The translations under genes were made by a program, and so were the position numbers. Below the pieces are notes generated by a model that had not been told where the DNA came from, made no database searches, and saw only the letters and a list, made by a program, of their open reading frames with translations. Below are positions 8,836 through 17,178 of a DNA stretch of 44,462 nt, piece by piece (position 1 is the first letter of the stretch; each line of letters starts with the position of its first letter). The DNA is from Fidelibacterota bacterium (GTDB taxonomy: Bacteria; Fidelibacterota; UBA8477), in NCBI GenBank assembly GCA_021734045.1, contig JAIPJR010000009.1, positions 1 through 44,462 of the forward strand. The letters run 5' to 3'.

Positions 8836-9180
8836 TCACCCTTTTACCTGAAAACCCTCCGAAACCAGATACGCCCGGACACGATCCCGGTGTTCTCCCT
8901 GAAGTTCAATTGTACCTTCCTTAACAGTTCCACCTGCGCTTACCAAATTTTTCAGTGTGCGACTCAAGGCTTTCATGTCCTGGACTCCGGAAAGTTCGTA
9001 CAACACAGTGGTGGGTTTTCCCTTGCGCTTTTCCATGCGCAATTTGGCAATTTTCATCAAACCGGTGTCCGCAGTATCCAGGTCATCACACAAACATTGA
9101 CCGGGAAGTTGACCACACTTCGGACAGGGCTCCACCAGCGCCCAGCCTGTTCCACGTGTCTGCTTTTTGGATTTTGCCAT
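8836..9180 (-). CDS. SUI1/YciH-family translation initiation factor (eIF1-like)
   Basis: YciH-type proteins resemble eukaryotic eIF1 and influence start-codon fidelity on the 30S subunit; their bacterial role is only partly known. The 114-residue product ends with the SUI1 core: KRKGKPTTVLYELSG, then VSAGGTVKEGTIELQGEHRD and a C-terminal LVSEGF. It begins with a cysteine cluster, CPKCGQLPGQCLC, that could bind zinc, as in several YciH relatives. The ATG at 9180 is close to a TATTAT box and has little Shine-Dalgarno sequence. The NqrM-like gene follows 51 bases downstream and may be cotranscribed. Confidence 0.85.
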   Translation of the reverse strand: MAKSKKQTRGTGWALVEPCPKCGQLPGQCLCDDLDTADTGLMKIAKLRMEKRKGKPTTVLYELSGVQDMKALSRTLKNLVSAGGTVKEGTIELQGEHRDRVRAYLVSEGFQVKG

Positions 9181-9226
9181 GCCCTATAATAAACTGCGTG
9201 GTTTTGAATCAAACAGTCATCCTCAG

Positions 9227-9259
9227 ATAAAATGCCGGGTCAGTTAACACCAACCCGGC
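9227..9259 (-). terminator. Predicted intrinsic terminator after the 9295-10632 gene
   Basis: On the minus strand GCCGGGT (9259-9253), a 12-base loop and ACCCGGC (9240-9234) are followed by ATTTTAT. It lies 35 bases after the stop of the P-loop gene and before the SUI1 gene. This separates the two minus-strand units. Confidence 0.65.
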
Positions 9260-9294
9260 CAGTCCGTTCACAATTTCGGGTACCACCGTGGGTT

Positions 9295-10632
9295 CTATTT
9301 CATCAGCCCCGTTTTAAAGGCATTGGAGATGATGGATTCCAGCGTGGGTTCACCGATTTCCTGCAGTTTATACATAACCCGGGTGGAGGGCTTATCAATT
9401 TTAATTACCCGGCGCAGATCAATTGGCGTCCCAATAATCACCGCGTCACAATCCGTATTGGCAATTGTGGTTTCCAGGTCCTTCATCTGCTCCGCACCAT
9501 ATCCCATCGCCGGTAGCAGATCGCCGATATCTTCGTATTTCTCAAAGGTTTCGGTGATTTTCCCTACGGTAAATGGACGCGGATCAACCAACTCTGCAGC
9601 GCCGAATTTATCCGCAGCCACCACGCCAGCGCCATAAGTCATTTCTCCATGGGTGAGTGTGGGACCGTCTTCCACGACCAGTACACGAGCATTCCGAATC
9701 ACATCCGGATCATCCACATAAATCGGTGAAGCCGCATCAATGACCACGGCTTCCGGATTGACCCAGTCAATACTATCGCGTACTTCCTGAATACCTTCCA
9801 TGTTAGCCGTATCCATCTTGTTAATGACCACCACATCGGCCATCATCAGGTTGGTTTCACCGGGATAATAGGAAATTTCATGACCCGGACGATGTGGATC
9901 CACGACGGTAATCATCATATCCGGAATATAAAACGGCATGTCATTGTTGCCGCCATCCCAGACGATAACATCCGCTTCTTTTTCAGCCTCCCGAAGAATC
10001 GCTTCGTAATCCACTCCGGCGTAAACCACCGTACCATTCATGATATGTGGTTCGTACTCCTCCATCTCTTCGATGGTACAATCATGCTTTTTCAGATCTT
10101 CCAGGGTCGCGAACCGTTGAACTTTTTGTTTTACCAAATCACCATAGGGCATGGGATGGCGAATGGCCACCACCTTTTTTCCCTGTGCCTTGAGTATGTC
10201 ACACAATCGTCGTGTGGTTTGGGATTTACCACACCCTGTCCGAACCGCGCAAACTGCAATAACCGGTTTTTCCGATTTTAACATGGTGCTCTTGGCGCCC
10301 ATCATTCTAAAGTCAGCACCGGCTGCATTCACGAGAGCTGATTTGTGCATAATGGTATCGTAGGAGACATCACTATAGGCGAATACCACCTCGTCAATAT
10401 CCATCTCGTCAATGAGTTCTTCCAGGTCATCTTCCGAATAGATCGGAATACCATCCGGATACAGTGCTCCGGCTAATTCGGCCGGATATTTACGGTCATC
10501 AATATCCGGAATCTGAGTTGCTGTGAATGCCACAATCTCATACGCAGGATTATCACGATAGTACACATTAAAATTGTGAAAATCCCGACCTGCTGCTCCC
10601 ATTATGATCACTCGGATGCGTTCGTCATTCAT
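9295..10632 (-). CDS. P-loop NTPase of the cyclic 2,3-diphosphoglycerate synthetase family
   Basis: The 445-residue protein has an N-terminal Rossmann-like part (RVIIMGAAGRDFHNF), a linker and a P-loop at AVRTGCGKSQTTRR. Further NTPase motifs follow: DGGNNDMPF, DPHRPGH and INKMD. This arrangement is that of proteins named after archaeal cyclic 2,3-diphosphoglycerate synthetase, which closes a phosphoanhydride ring using ATP. Many bacterial members are simply called GTPases and their substrate is not established. It is probably cytoplasmic, with no membrane segment. The ATG at 10632 follows AAGGAG by 7 bases. Family assignment is fair; the reaction in this organism is unknown. Confidence 0.7.
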   Translation of the reverse strand: MNDERIRVIIMGAAGRDFHNFNVYYRDNPAYEIVAFTATQIPDIDDRKYPAELAGALYPDGIPIYSEDDLEELIDEMDIDEVVFAYSDVSYDTIMHKSALVNAAGADFRMMGAKSTMLKSEKPVIAVCAVRTGCGKSQTTRRLCDILKAQGKKVVAIRHPMPYGDLVKQKVQRFATLEDLKKHDCTIEEMEEYEPHIMNGTVVYAGVDYEAILREAEKEADVIVWDGGNNDMPFYIPDMMITVVDPHRPGHEISYYPGETNLMMADVVVINKMDTANMEGIQEVRDSIDWVNPEAVVIDAASPIYVDDPDVIRNARVLVVEDGPTLTHGEMTYGAGVVAADKFGAAELVDPRPFTVGKITETFEKYEDIGDLLPAMGYGAEQMKDLETTIANTDCDAVIIGTPIDLRRVIKIDKPSTRVMYKLQEIGEPTLESIISNAFKTGLMK

Positions 10633-10804
10633 CGTATGCTCCTTTACCAGCTTGCATAAATTTCATATCGCCATTCCCGGAAATTGCCGCTCGGTCATGG
10701 CCATATTTTTTCTGAATTGATTGCTCGGCACGCCCACCCCGGGTGCAAATTACAGGCCAGCAAAGGATTTAAGGTAATGTCTCAGATCGCGCATCTGCTC
10801 AAAT

Positions 10805-11845
10805 CTATCCGTAATTGACATTCGTCATCAGCGCATCGTCCATGCCCGGCCGAACCTGTCCCTCATCGGGATGATTTTGGAAGTAACTGATCATGTTTTG
10901 GATATTGGCATACATTTCAGACGCGGACTGCATCCGCACCAGTTGCTGCCGGTAATTGGACGCGTTGTGAAAACCCTTGAGATACCACCCCAGATGTTTT
11001 TTCATGAAATTGGCACCGGCGCGTTCTCCCCGGTCCCGCATTTCCAGTTCCAAATGGTATTTGCACAATTCCAGCCTGTCCAGCACCGTCGGTGGTGGTG
11101 GCGTTTCACCCGTTTTCAGGAAGTGGTTAATTTCCTGGAATATCCAGGGGTTACCCAGGCTGCGTCGTCCCACCATCACCGCATCACATCCGGTTTCGTC
11201 CAGCATGCGCCGGGCATCCTGGGCGCAGGTGATGTCACCATTCCCAATTACAGGGATAGTCACTTTGGATTTAACCTCTGCAATCAGTTCCCACTTCGCC
11301 TTCCCAGTGTAAAGCATTTTCGTGGTACGGGGATGGATGGTTAGCGCGCTGATCCCTGCCGCCTCCAGCAATTGCGCCGACTCAGGGGCATTAATACAGG
11401 AAAAGTCCCAACCAGCCCGGATCTTGGCGGTAACCGGTATGTCCACAGCTGCAACCACCGCCCGGGTGATTTCATCCATCCGAGGCAGATCTTTTAAAAT
11501 GGCTGAACCGGCACCCTTTTTCGTGATTTTCGGCACCGGACAACCGAAGTTCAGATCAATCAAGTCCGGCTTCACCGTATCCTGGATAAAACGAGCGCTT
11601 TCCGCCAGCACATCCGCCGATTCGCCGAAGATTTGTACACCAATGGGGCGTTCTTCTTCCTCGTAGCGCATCATTTGCAGGGTTTTGTCATTTCCCCGGA
11701 TGATGCCATTGGCACTGACGAATTCTGTGTACACCATCCCCGCGCCCATCCGCCGGCAAATCATGCGAAATGCGTGGTCAGTGACCCCGGCCATAGGTGC
11801 CAGGACGACCTTACCATCAACCCGGATGTTTTTAATTTGAATCAT
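10805..11845 (-). CDS. dus: tRNA-dihydrouridine synthase (DusB-like)
   Basis: Dus enzymes use FMN and NADPH to reduce uridines in the tRNA D-loop. The 346-residue product has the TIM-barrel signatures LAPMAGVTDHAF, the active-site cysteine in NFGCPVPKITKKGAGSAIL, and the FMN-binding GNGDI and GRRSLGNPW segments. I start at the ATG at 11845 (MIQIKNIRVDGK). The 15-residue longer form from 11890 adds a sequence untypical of the family. The position next to fis in enterobacteria is not conserved here. The exact Dus subtype cannot be proved by eye. Confidence 0.93.
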   Translation of the reverse strand: MIQIKNIRVDGKVVLAPMAGVTDHAFRMICRRMGAGMVYTEFVSANGIIRGNDKTLQMMRYEEEERPIGVQIFGESADVLAESARFIQDTVKPDLIDLNFGCPVPKITKKGAGSAILKDLPRMDEITRAVVAAVDIPVTAKIRAGWDFSCINAPESAQLLEAAGISALTIHPRTTKMLYTGKAKWELIAEVKSKVTIPVIGNGDITCAQDARRMLDETGCDAVMVGRRSLGNPWIFQEINHFLKTGETPPPPTVLDRLELCKYHLELEMRDRGERAGANFMKKHLGWYLKGFHNASNYRQQLVRMQSASEMYANIQNMISYFQNHPDEGQVRPGMDDALMTNVNYG

Positions 11846-11988
11846 TGGAGGAAAATAATTCTCCGGTTCCCACTCACAACGGTATTTCACATCATATTTT
11901 TTCTTACAATCCCCTGGGATTTATCCTATACTACCAATGGTCCCAACACATTTTTTACATCTTATGTTTACCTATAGGAGGGGAAAAT

Positions 11989-12642
11989 ATGAGACAATTT
12001 TTAATCGCCATGAGTGCATTAGGCGCAATCCTTTTGACCAATTGCACCTACGTACCGATTCCATTGCCCCAGCAGTACAAACTCGCCAGTGAAGCCTATG
12101 TGAACGATCAGGTCAGCGCTGCCATGAGCAGCGAAATTGGAACCATGATCGACTCCATGCGCACGGAGACCTCAAAAATGGTGGGGCTGGCACTGGACAG
12201 CCTGCTCTCCAGTCAGACGGAGCTCCGGGAAATGGTGCTGGCAAATCAGGCATTACAGGCTGAATTGGAAATAATTGTCAAAGAACAACGTGGTGGTGTC
12301 ATGGACAATACCAAACGCTTGAGTGAGATGGATCGGCTTATTGAAGAGATGAATATCCTTCAAAATGAATTGATCAAACATGTGGAGAATATGCCGCTGG
12401 TTACCCTCACCACCGTTCAAAAGGCAATTGCCAGCTACCGGGCGCGCCCCATTCAGGTGTCCAGACCCGAACCGGCTAAGATTCCAGCTCCGGTGGTAGA
12501 TAAAGCATCCGCAACGAATACCCAAGCCGAACCCCAAACTTCAGCAGCGGAAGTAATCCATGGTGAGCCGGAAAATACCTCTGCCGATTCAGACTCAGAG
12601 GAGCTGATGGCGCCCGATACGCTTGGTGAAGCGGGGAATTAA
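11989..12642 (+). CDS. Predicted coiled-coil lipoprotein of unknown function
   Basis: The 217-residue product starts MRQFLIAM with a short signal peptide and lipobox LLTNC, so Cys19 would be lipidated and the protein anchored in the envelope. Residues of about 40-150 are polar, with regular hydrophobic spacing and few helix breakers, consistent with a long coiled coil. The last 60 are rich in Pro, Ala, Glu and Ser and look disordered. AGGAGGGG lies just upstream of the ATG at 11989. CTTACA-18-TATACT at 11903-11932 is a possible but weak promoter. I do not recognise a family. Confidence 0.75.
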   Translation: MRQFLIAMSALGAILLTNCTYVPIPLPQQYKLASEAYVNDQVSAAMSSEIGTMIDSMRTETSKMVGLALDSLLSSQTELREMVLANQALQAELEIIVKEQRGGVMDNTKRLSEMDRLIEEMNILQNELIKHVENMPLVTLTTVQKAIASYRARPIQVSRPEPAKIPAPVVDKASATNTQAEPQTSAAEVIHGEPENTSADSDSEELMAPDTLGEAGN

Positions 12643-12661
12643 ATTCCCCGAAAGCAAAATA

Positions 12662-12690
12662 TTGACAGGGTTGGTATTGCCGTCTATATT
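12662..12690 (+). promoter_or_regulatory. Strong sigma70-type promoter of rpmB
   Basis: Consensus TTGACA (12662-12667), a 17-base spacer and TATATT (12685-12690) are followed by TGCCGCGC. The predicted start leaves a leader of about 20 bases before rpmB. Twenty-five of 29 bases match the uppS promoter at 42754-42782, including much of the spacer. The last boxes also fit TAnnTTTG, the -7 element known from Bacteroidetes. Confidence 0.82.
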
Positions 12691-12718
12691 TGCCGCGCTT
12701 TAATGACAGGAGCTAATG

Positions 12719-12910
12719 ATGGCACAAATTTGTAAAATATGCGGTAAGGGTCCTAAGACAGGTAACAATGTGAGTCACTCACACAAGAAGAGCCGGCGCC
12801 GCTGGCTACCCAACCTGCAGCGCGTTCGCATTATGCTGGATGGACGCCCCGTGCGGGTTCGGGTCTGCACCACCTGCATCAAGTCCGACCGCATTGTAAA
12901 AGCCGCCTAA
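12719..12910 (+). CDS. rpmB: 50S ribosomal protein L28, zinc-binding type
   Basis: L28 is a small basic protein of the large ribosomal subunit. The 63-residue product begins MAQICKICGKGPKTGNNVSH and continues with KKSRRRWLPNLQRVRI. It ends with CTTCIKSDRIVKAA, giving two CxxC pairs that define the zinc-binding (C+) form. I favour the ATG at 12719 over that at 12716 because AGGAG at 12708-12712 is 6 bases from it, against 3. It is transcribed from its own promoter and followed by a hairpin terminator. Confidence 0.96.
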   Translation: MAQICKICGKGPKTGNNVSHSHKKSRRRWLPNLQRVRIMLDGRPVRVRVCTTCIKSDRIVKAA

Positions 12911-12959
12911 TTAATTTTATTCCCGCCCTTTGGGTCGGTAATACAATCCCAAGTAATTG

Positions 12960-12984
12960 AGAAGCCTCCGTGCGAGGCTTCTTG
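12960..12984 (+). terminator. Predicted terminator after rpmB
   Basis: AGAAGCCTC (12960-12968), loop CGTGC and GAGGCTTCT (12974-12982) form a 9-bp perfect stem. The following T-run is poor (TGACGTTA), so the stem is clear but termination efficiency is uncertain. Confidence 0.65.
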
Positions 12985-13048
12985 ACGTTATAGCATAATT
13001 TCCTCGAAATTCTGTTTAACACACAACCCTGCCTGGTTACATTTCTGA

Positions 13049-14647
13049 ATGCCAATTTCAAAGATGGAGTCCTTTGATTACATCATCATCGGTAGCGGGT
13101 TCGGTGGATCAGTTTCAGCTTTGCGGCTGGCTGAAAAAGGTTACCGGGTGGCTGTATTGGAAAAAGGTAAGCGCTACCAGCCCCGGGATTTTGCGAAAAC
13201 GAACTGGAATCTCCGCAAGTATTTCTGGATGCCGAAACTGCACTTTTACGGGATTCAATGTCTCACATTGTTGCGAAACGCCTTCATTCTGCACGGCGCC
13301 GGTGTGGGTGGCGGCAGTTTGGTTTATGCAAATAACTTGCTCGTACCACCCGACTCGGTTTTCCAAAAACCGGGCTGGGGACCGGGTGACTGGCGATCCC
13401 GTTTAGCGCCCCATTACCAAACCGCCCAAAAGATGCTGGGTGCAACACCGGCAAAAAGAACGGACGACGCTGACCGTTTACTGGCAGAAGTTAGCGCTGA
13501 AATTCGTGGTAAAGATACCTTCCATATCAATGATGTTGGTGTTTTCTTCGGTGAGTCTGGTAAAACCGTTCCGGATCCGTTTTTTAGTGGTAAAGGTCCC
13601 GCGCGCACCGGCTGTACATTTTGTGGTGCCTGCATGGTGGGTTGCCGGGATGGCGGTAAAAATACACTGGATAAAAACTATCTGTATCTCGCTGAACAAT
13701 TGGGCGTACAGATTTTCCCGGAAACAGAAGTACTGGATGTTAAACCCGAGGGTGATTCGGGTTACCTGGTCACTACATGCAAATCCACCGGGTTCCGACA
13801 TCCGAAAAGGGTTTTACATGCCGGCGGTGTCGTGTTTGCCGGTGGTGTCATGGGCTCGGTAAAACTACTGTTGAAATGCAAAACAAATGGCTCACTCCCC
13901 AAACTCAGTCAGCAGTTGGGGAACTTTGTCCGAACCAACGCAGAAGCATTGCTGGCGGTGAATGCCCGGGACAAAAATGCTGACTACAGTGGCCAAATCG
14001 CCATCACCAGTGGCGTCTATCCCGACGCGGAGGCCCACATGGAAATCGTACGGTACCCGAAAAAATCAGATGCGATGGCACTATTATCCACACTCCTGGT
14101 GGGTGGTGGAAAACCCTGGCCCCGACCTGTGCGACTTTTGGGGAATATCGTGCGGCATCCGTTGAGATTTCTACATTCACTCTGGCCTTTCAATTGGGCA
14201 CAGCGTACCCCAATCGTATTGGTGATGCAAACGGTAGATAATCACATGCGACTGACATTCAAACGGCGGTGGTGGCGACTTGGAACGCGCAGTTTTAATT
14301 CTACCATGCCGACGGAACACAAAATTCCCAGCTATATCCCCATTGCAAACAGAGTCACCGAGAAATTGGCCGAAAAAATGAATGGACGACCGTTGAGCAT
14401 TCTGCCGGAAGTTCTGTTTGATGTGACTTCTACAGCACATATTCTTGGCGGTTGCCGAATGAGCGAAACACCGGAATCCGGCGTGGTGGATTTTCACGGA
14501 AAAATCCATAGTTATGACAATCTGTATGTGGTGGATGGTTCTATCGTCCCGGTAAATCTGGGTGTGAATCCCAGCCTGACCATCACGGCCCTGGCTGAGT
14601 ATGTCATGTCGCAATTTCCGGAAAAAGCCGCCACCGCGCGACAATAA
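13049..14647 (+). CDS. GMC-family FAD oxidoreductase (cholesterol-oxidase-like)
   Basis: This flavoenzyme of 532 residues would oxidise an alcohol group, probably on a hydrophobic substrate. The FAD fold is at the N-terminus (YIIIGSGFGGSVSALRL with VLEKG). A cysteine-rich insert, CTFCGACMVGCRDGGKNTLDK, comes at about 190-210. The C-terminal part, HILGGCRMSETPESGVVD and VVDGSIVPVNLGVNPSLTI, is characteristic of cholesterol-oxidase-like GMC proteins. The substrate is unknown, and a sterol role is not implied. Start 13049 or 13064 are both possible; neither has a good ribosome site. The ABC exporter genes follow after 35 bases. Confidence 0.85.
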   Translation: MPISKMESFDYIIIGSGFGGSVSALRLAEKGYRVAVLEKGKRYQPRDFAKTNWNLRKYFWMPKLHFYGIQCLTLLRNAFILHGAGVGGGSLVYANNLLVPPDSVFQKPGWGPGDWRSRLAPHYQTAQKMLGATPAKRTDDADRLLAEVSAEIRGKDTFHINDVGVFFGESGKTVPDPFFSGKGPARTGCTFCGACMVGCRDGGKNTLDKNYLYLAEQLGVQIFPETEVLDVKPEGDSGYLVTTCKSTGFRHPKRVLHAGGVVFAGGVMGSVKLLLKCKTNGSLPKLSQQLGNFVRTNAEALLAVNARDKNADYSGQIAITSGVYPDAEAHMEIVRYPKKSDAMALLSTLLVGGGKPWPRPVRLLGNIVRHPLRFLHSLWPFNWAQRTPIVLVMQTVDNHMRLTFKRRWWRLGTRSFNSTMPTEHKIPSYIPIANRVTEKLAEKMNGRPLSILPEVLFDVTSTAHILGGCRMSETPESGVVDFHGKIHSYDNLYVVDGSIVPVNLGVNPSLTITALAEYVMSQFPEKAATARQ

Positions 14648-14682
14648 AACATGCATTGAATGAAAATAGATAAAAGTGCCAC

Positions 14683-15600
14683 ATGAATAATTCCACTCAA
14701 CTCGCGATCCAGACCGAAGGACTTACCAAGCACTTCGGTGCTATACACGCACTGCAGGATGTGTCGCTGCAGGTACCCAATGGGACAATATTTGGTTTCC
14801 TGGGCCCAAATGGTGCTGGCAAAAGCACGCTAATCCGTGTATTAACCGGCCTGATTCACGCCTCCGCCGGTCATTTTGCCATTCTTGGACGCAGGTCGAA
14901 ACACAATTTCCATCTCCGGCGGGGCATTGGTGCGCTGGTTGACCGGGCTGATTTCTACAAGCAATTGTCTGGATATCATAATTTGGAAATGCTGGCACGC
15001 CTGAGCGGTCACAATAAACCATCCCATTTGAACGATATTCTGCACCAGGTGGGACTCTATAGCCGCCGACACGATAAGGTGAAAACTTACAGCCAGGGCA
15101 TGAAACAACGCTTGGGATTGGGTCAGGCATTACTGGGTGATCCAAAACTTTTGATTCTGGACGAACCCACCACCGGACTAGACCCGATTGGGATGGTTGA
15201 AATACGGGATTTCATCCGGAAAATCGCTGAGGAACGAGAGGCCACGATCTTTCTCTCTTCTCACCTACTCCATGAGGTGGAAGAATTATGCACCCACATC
15301 GGACTTATTTTTTCAGGTGAGTTGGTGGCGCAGGGTTCAATTGAAGCGTTGTTTCAACACATGGGTGAGATTACCCTGGATCTGGACGTCACACCTACGG
15401 CGGTTGCTGAAAAATTTTTACAAAACCATGACTTGGTAAAATCCTGTGAACAGACTGCCACCACCTTGCGCATTTCTATTTTATACGAAAATGTCCCTGA
15501 GTTGCTGCGCCAGCTAGCCCGGCAGGATGTGAATATTTTCAGTGCATCCCAGAAAAACCGATTGGAAGCATTTTTCCTAGCCCAGGCGGAGGGGAAATGA
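14683..15600 (+). CDS. ABC-2 type exporter, ATP-binding protein
   Basis: The 305-residue cytoplasmic ATPase has Walker A GPNGAGKST, a Q-loop region, signature YSQGMKQRLGLGQALL, Walker B LLILDEPTTGLDP and an H-loop in FLSSHLLHEVEEL. The extra C-terminal domain (about 225-305) is typical of CcmA/NatA-like subunits of ABC-2 exporters. Its stop overlaps the permease start by four bases, so the two form one transporter. The substrate is unknown; the neighbouring GMC oxidase and LolA-like protein hint at a lipid. Confidence 0.93.
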   Translation: MNNSTQLAIQTEGLTKHFGAIHALQDVSLQVPNGTIFGFLGPNGAGKSTLIRVLTGLIHASAGHFAILGRRSKHNFHLRRGIGALVDRADFYKQLSGYHNLEMLARLSGHNKPSHLNDILHQVGLYSRRHDKVKTYSQGMKQRLGLGQALLGDPKLLILDEPTTGLDPIGMVEIRDFIRKIAEEREATIFLSSHLLHEVEELCTHIGLIFSGELVAQGSIEALFQHMGEITLDLDVTPTAVAEKFLQNHDLVKSCEQTATTLRISILYENVPELLRQLARQDVNIFSASQKNRLEAFFLAQAEGK

Positions 15601-16439
15601 TGATTTTTACACTGATTCGGAACGAGCTGTTCAAAATTTTCAGCTATTGGCGCACCTACATGAGCTACTTCTTCATCTTGTTACTGGTGCCGCTCTTTTT
15701 CTGGGGTTTTAGTGTTGGTGGTAGCAACATAGAGCGTCAATTGACCAATGCCATGGGAAACCATTTTCTCATGGTTGGAAAATTGGTGAATGCCTTTACC
15801 GTGGCTTATTTTGTTCTGAATTTCCTGTGGATTCACATTCCCTTCCTCATCGCCTTGGTCGGCGGGGATGTACTGGCCGGTGAGGAGGCAGCCGGAACCT
15901 ATCGTGTCTATCTCACGCGACCGGTTTCACGCTGGAAAATTTTTCTCTCCAAAAGCATTGCCACGCTGCTGTACACCTTGTCCGTAATCCTGTTTCTGGG
16001 CATCATGAGTATCGGGGTGGGCGCGATTTGGATGGGATTGGGTGATTTGGTGGTTTTACAGGATGGCATACTGGTTCTGCCGGCGGGAACGGCAGCTATA
16101 CGGTTCGCCCTGGCCTATGGATTGTCATTCCTTAATATGTCGCTGGTCGCCACGCTGGCTATTTTCTTTTCAGCAATGGTAAAGAATGCTGTAGGACCCG
16201 TTATCGGGACCATGGCGATTGTCATCATTTTCTTTGCCATCAGCTCCTTACCACTAGATTTCTTTGAAACAATCCGGCCCTTCTTTTTCACCACCTATTT
16301 TGATTCATGGACCAAAGCTTTCTACGATCCAATTCCCTGGGACTACCTGTGGTTGTCCACCTGGACGGCATTACTCCATATTGCACTATTTTTGGGTGGA
16401 GCCTTCCTTATTTTCAAGCGAAAGGACATCCTGTCATGA
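15597..16439 (+). CDS. ABC-2 type exporter, permease
   Basis: The 280-residue product has about six hydrophobic segments and starts MMIFTLIRNELFKIFSYWRTYM, the common N-terminus of ABC-2 permeases. GEEAAGTYRVYLTRPVSRWKIFLSK matches the cytoplasmic loop seen in this family. It pairs with the ATPase whose 3' end it overlaps. GGAGG precedes the tandem ATG codons; the second ATG at 15600 is an equal candidate. Its own stop overlaps the next gene as ATGA. Confidence 0.88.
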   Translation: MMIFTLIRNELFKIFSYWRTYMSYFFILLLVPLFFWGFSVGGSNIERQLTNAMGNHFLMVGKLVNAFTVAYFVLNFLWIHIPFLIALVGGDVLAGEEAAGTYRVYLTRPVSRWKIFLSKSIATLLYTLSVILFLGIMSIGVGAIWMGLGDLVVLQDGILVLPAGTAAIRFALAYGLSFLNMSLVATLAIFFSAMVKNAVGPVIGTMAIVIIFFAISSLPLDFFETIRPFFFTTYFDSWTKAFYDPIPWDYLWLSTWTALLHIALFLGGAFLIFKRKDILS

Positions 16440-17143
16440 TTCGCCTCTTGTCACTTTTACTATTGGTTACAATGGTATCGTCGCAACCGCTGAAATCTCC
16501 AGATGAGATTTTTAAAATGGTACGCGACAATCTAAGCCATATTCAGGATTACCAGGTAGAGATGAAAATCAAGGTAGCCATGCCTGGATTTCGTATGCCT
16601 GGGAAAAAGGTCAGCTATGCATTCAAAACACCAGACAAGGTGAAATTAGAGACCACCGGCTTCGCCGTGGTGCCGCGCCAGGGGATTCTGCCTTTCTACA
16701 ACGAAATAATGAACGATTCACTTCAGATAAAAGTGGAAACTCTGGAGTACACGATTCTGGAGGGGGAGAATGTTTGGCTGGTTGCATTTCAGGATTCACT
16801 CTACGACCAGGATGCCTTAATCAAATTGTGGGTTACCGACCCGCAGGGAACCATTTTAAAAGGCATTGCAACTATCGGTGGGGAGGATGTCTTAACCCTC
16901 ACCTCCCAGTACGCCCATGTGGAAGGTGTGGCTTGGATGCCGGTAGAAACTGAGATGGAAATCGTGCTCCCGGCCAGGATGAAAACGATGCAGCACTTCA
17001 ACAGCACTCCCAAAGCCAAAATGGAAATTATGAACAGCATGCGGGATACGACCGAAACACCGGTTACTGGCAGCATTCAGCTGGAATTCTCCAAATACAA
17101 GCTAAACCGAGGCTTGCCTGACAGCTTTTTTCAGGAAGACTGA
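16436..17143 (+). CDS. Secreted LolA-like outer-membrane-lipoprotein-sorting family protein
   Basis: The 235-residue protein has a signal peptide (MIRLLSLLLLVTMVSSQPLK). It then follows the pattern of the LolA/LppX fold: an early helix, IQDYQVEMKIKVAMPGFRMPG, then AFKTPDKVKLETTGF. The rest is mainly beta-rich, ending in SIQLEFSKYKLNRGL. Such proteins form a half-barrel that binds lipid acyl chains in the periplasm. It overlaps the ABC permease by four bases, so it probably serves the same exporter. This is family-level recognition by pattern; it is not shown to be LolA itself. Confidence 0.65.
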   Translation: MIRLLSLLLLVTMVSSQPLKSPDEIFKMVRDNLSHIQDYQVEMKIKVAMPGFRMPGKKVSYAFKTPDKVKLETTGFAVVPRQGILPFYNEIMNDSLQIKVETLEYTILEGENVWLVAFQDSLYDQDALIKLWVTDPQGTILKGIATIGGEDVLTLTSQYAHVEGVAWMPVETEMEIVLPARMKTMQHFNSTPKAKMEIMNSMRDTTETPVTGSIQLEFSKYKLNRGLPDSFFQED

Positions 17144-17162
17144 ATCGCGATTCTTCCGTTTT
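17134..17162 (+). terminator. Weak terminator-like hairpin after the LolA-like gene
   Basis: GGAAGA (17134-17139) pairs with TCTTCC (17152-17157), followed by GTTTTA. The inner bases 17142-17153 form the perfect palindrome GAATCGCGATTC. The stem starts inside the coding region. It could be a terminator or a protein-binding palindrome. Confidence 0.35.
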
Positions 17163-17178
17163 ATCACCTGATTTCAAG

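Noticed and set aside
9180-9214. Leaderless promoter for the SUI1 gene from the TATTAT box at 9186-9191.
   Set aside because: No acceptable -35 at 16-18 bases was found, so I kept it as a remark and not as a promoter.
10633-10804. Possible riboswitch or small RNA in the 172-bp gap between the P-loop gene and dus.
   Set aside because: No recognisable aptamer or terminator structure was seen; the only clear signal is AAGGAG for the gene at 10632.
11903-11932. CTTACA-18-TATACT as promoter of the coiled-coil lipoprotein.
   Set aside because: The -35 is weak and the pair does not resemble the other promoters in the window, so it was left out of the feature list.
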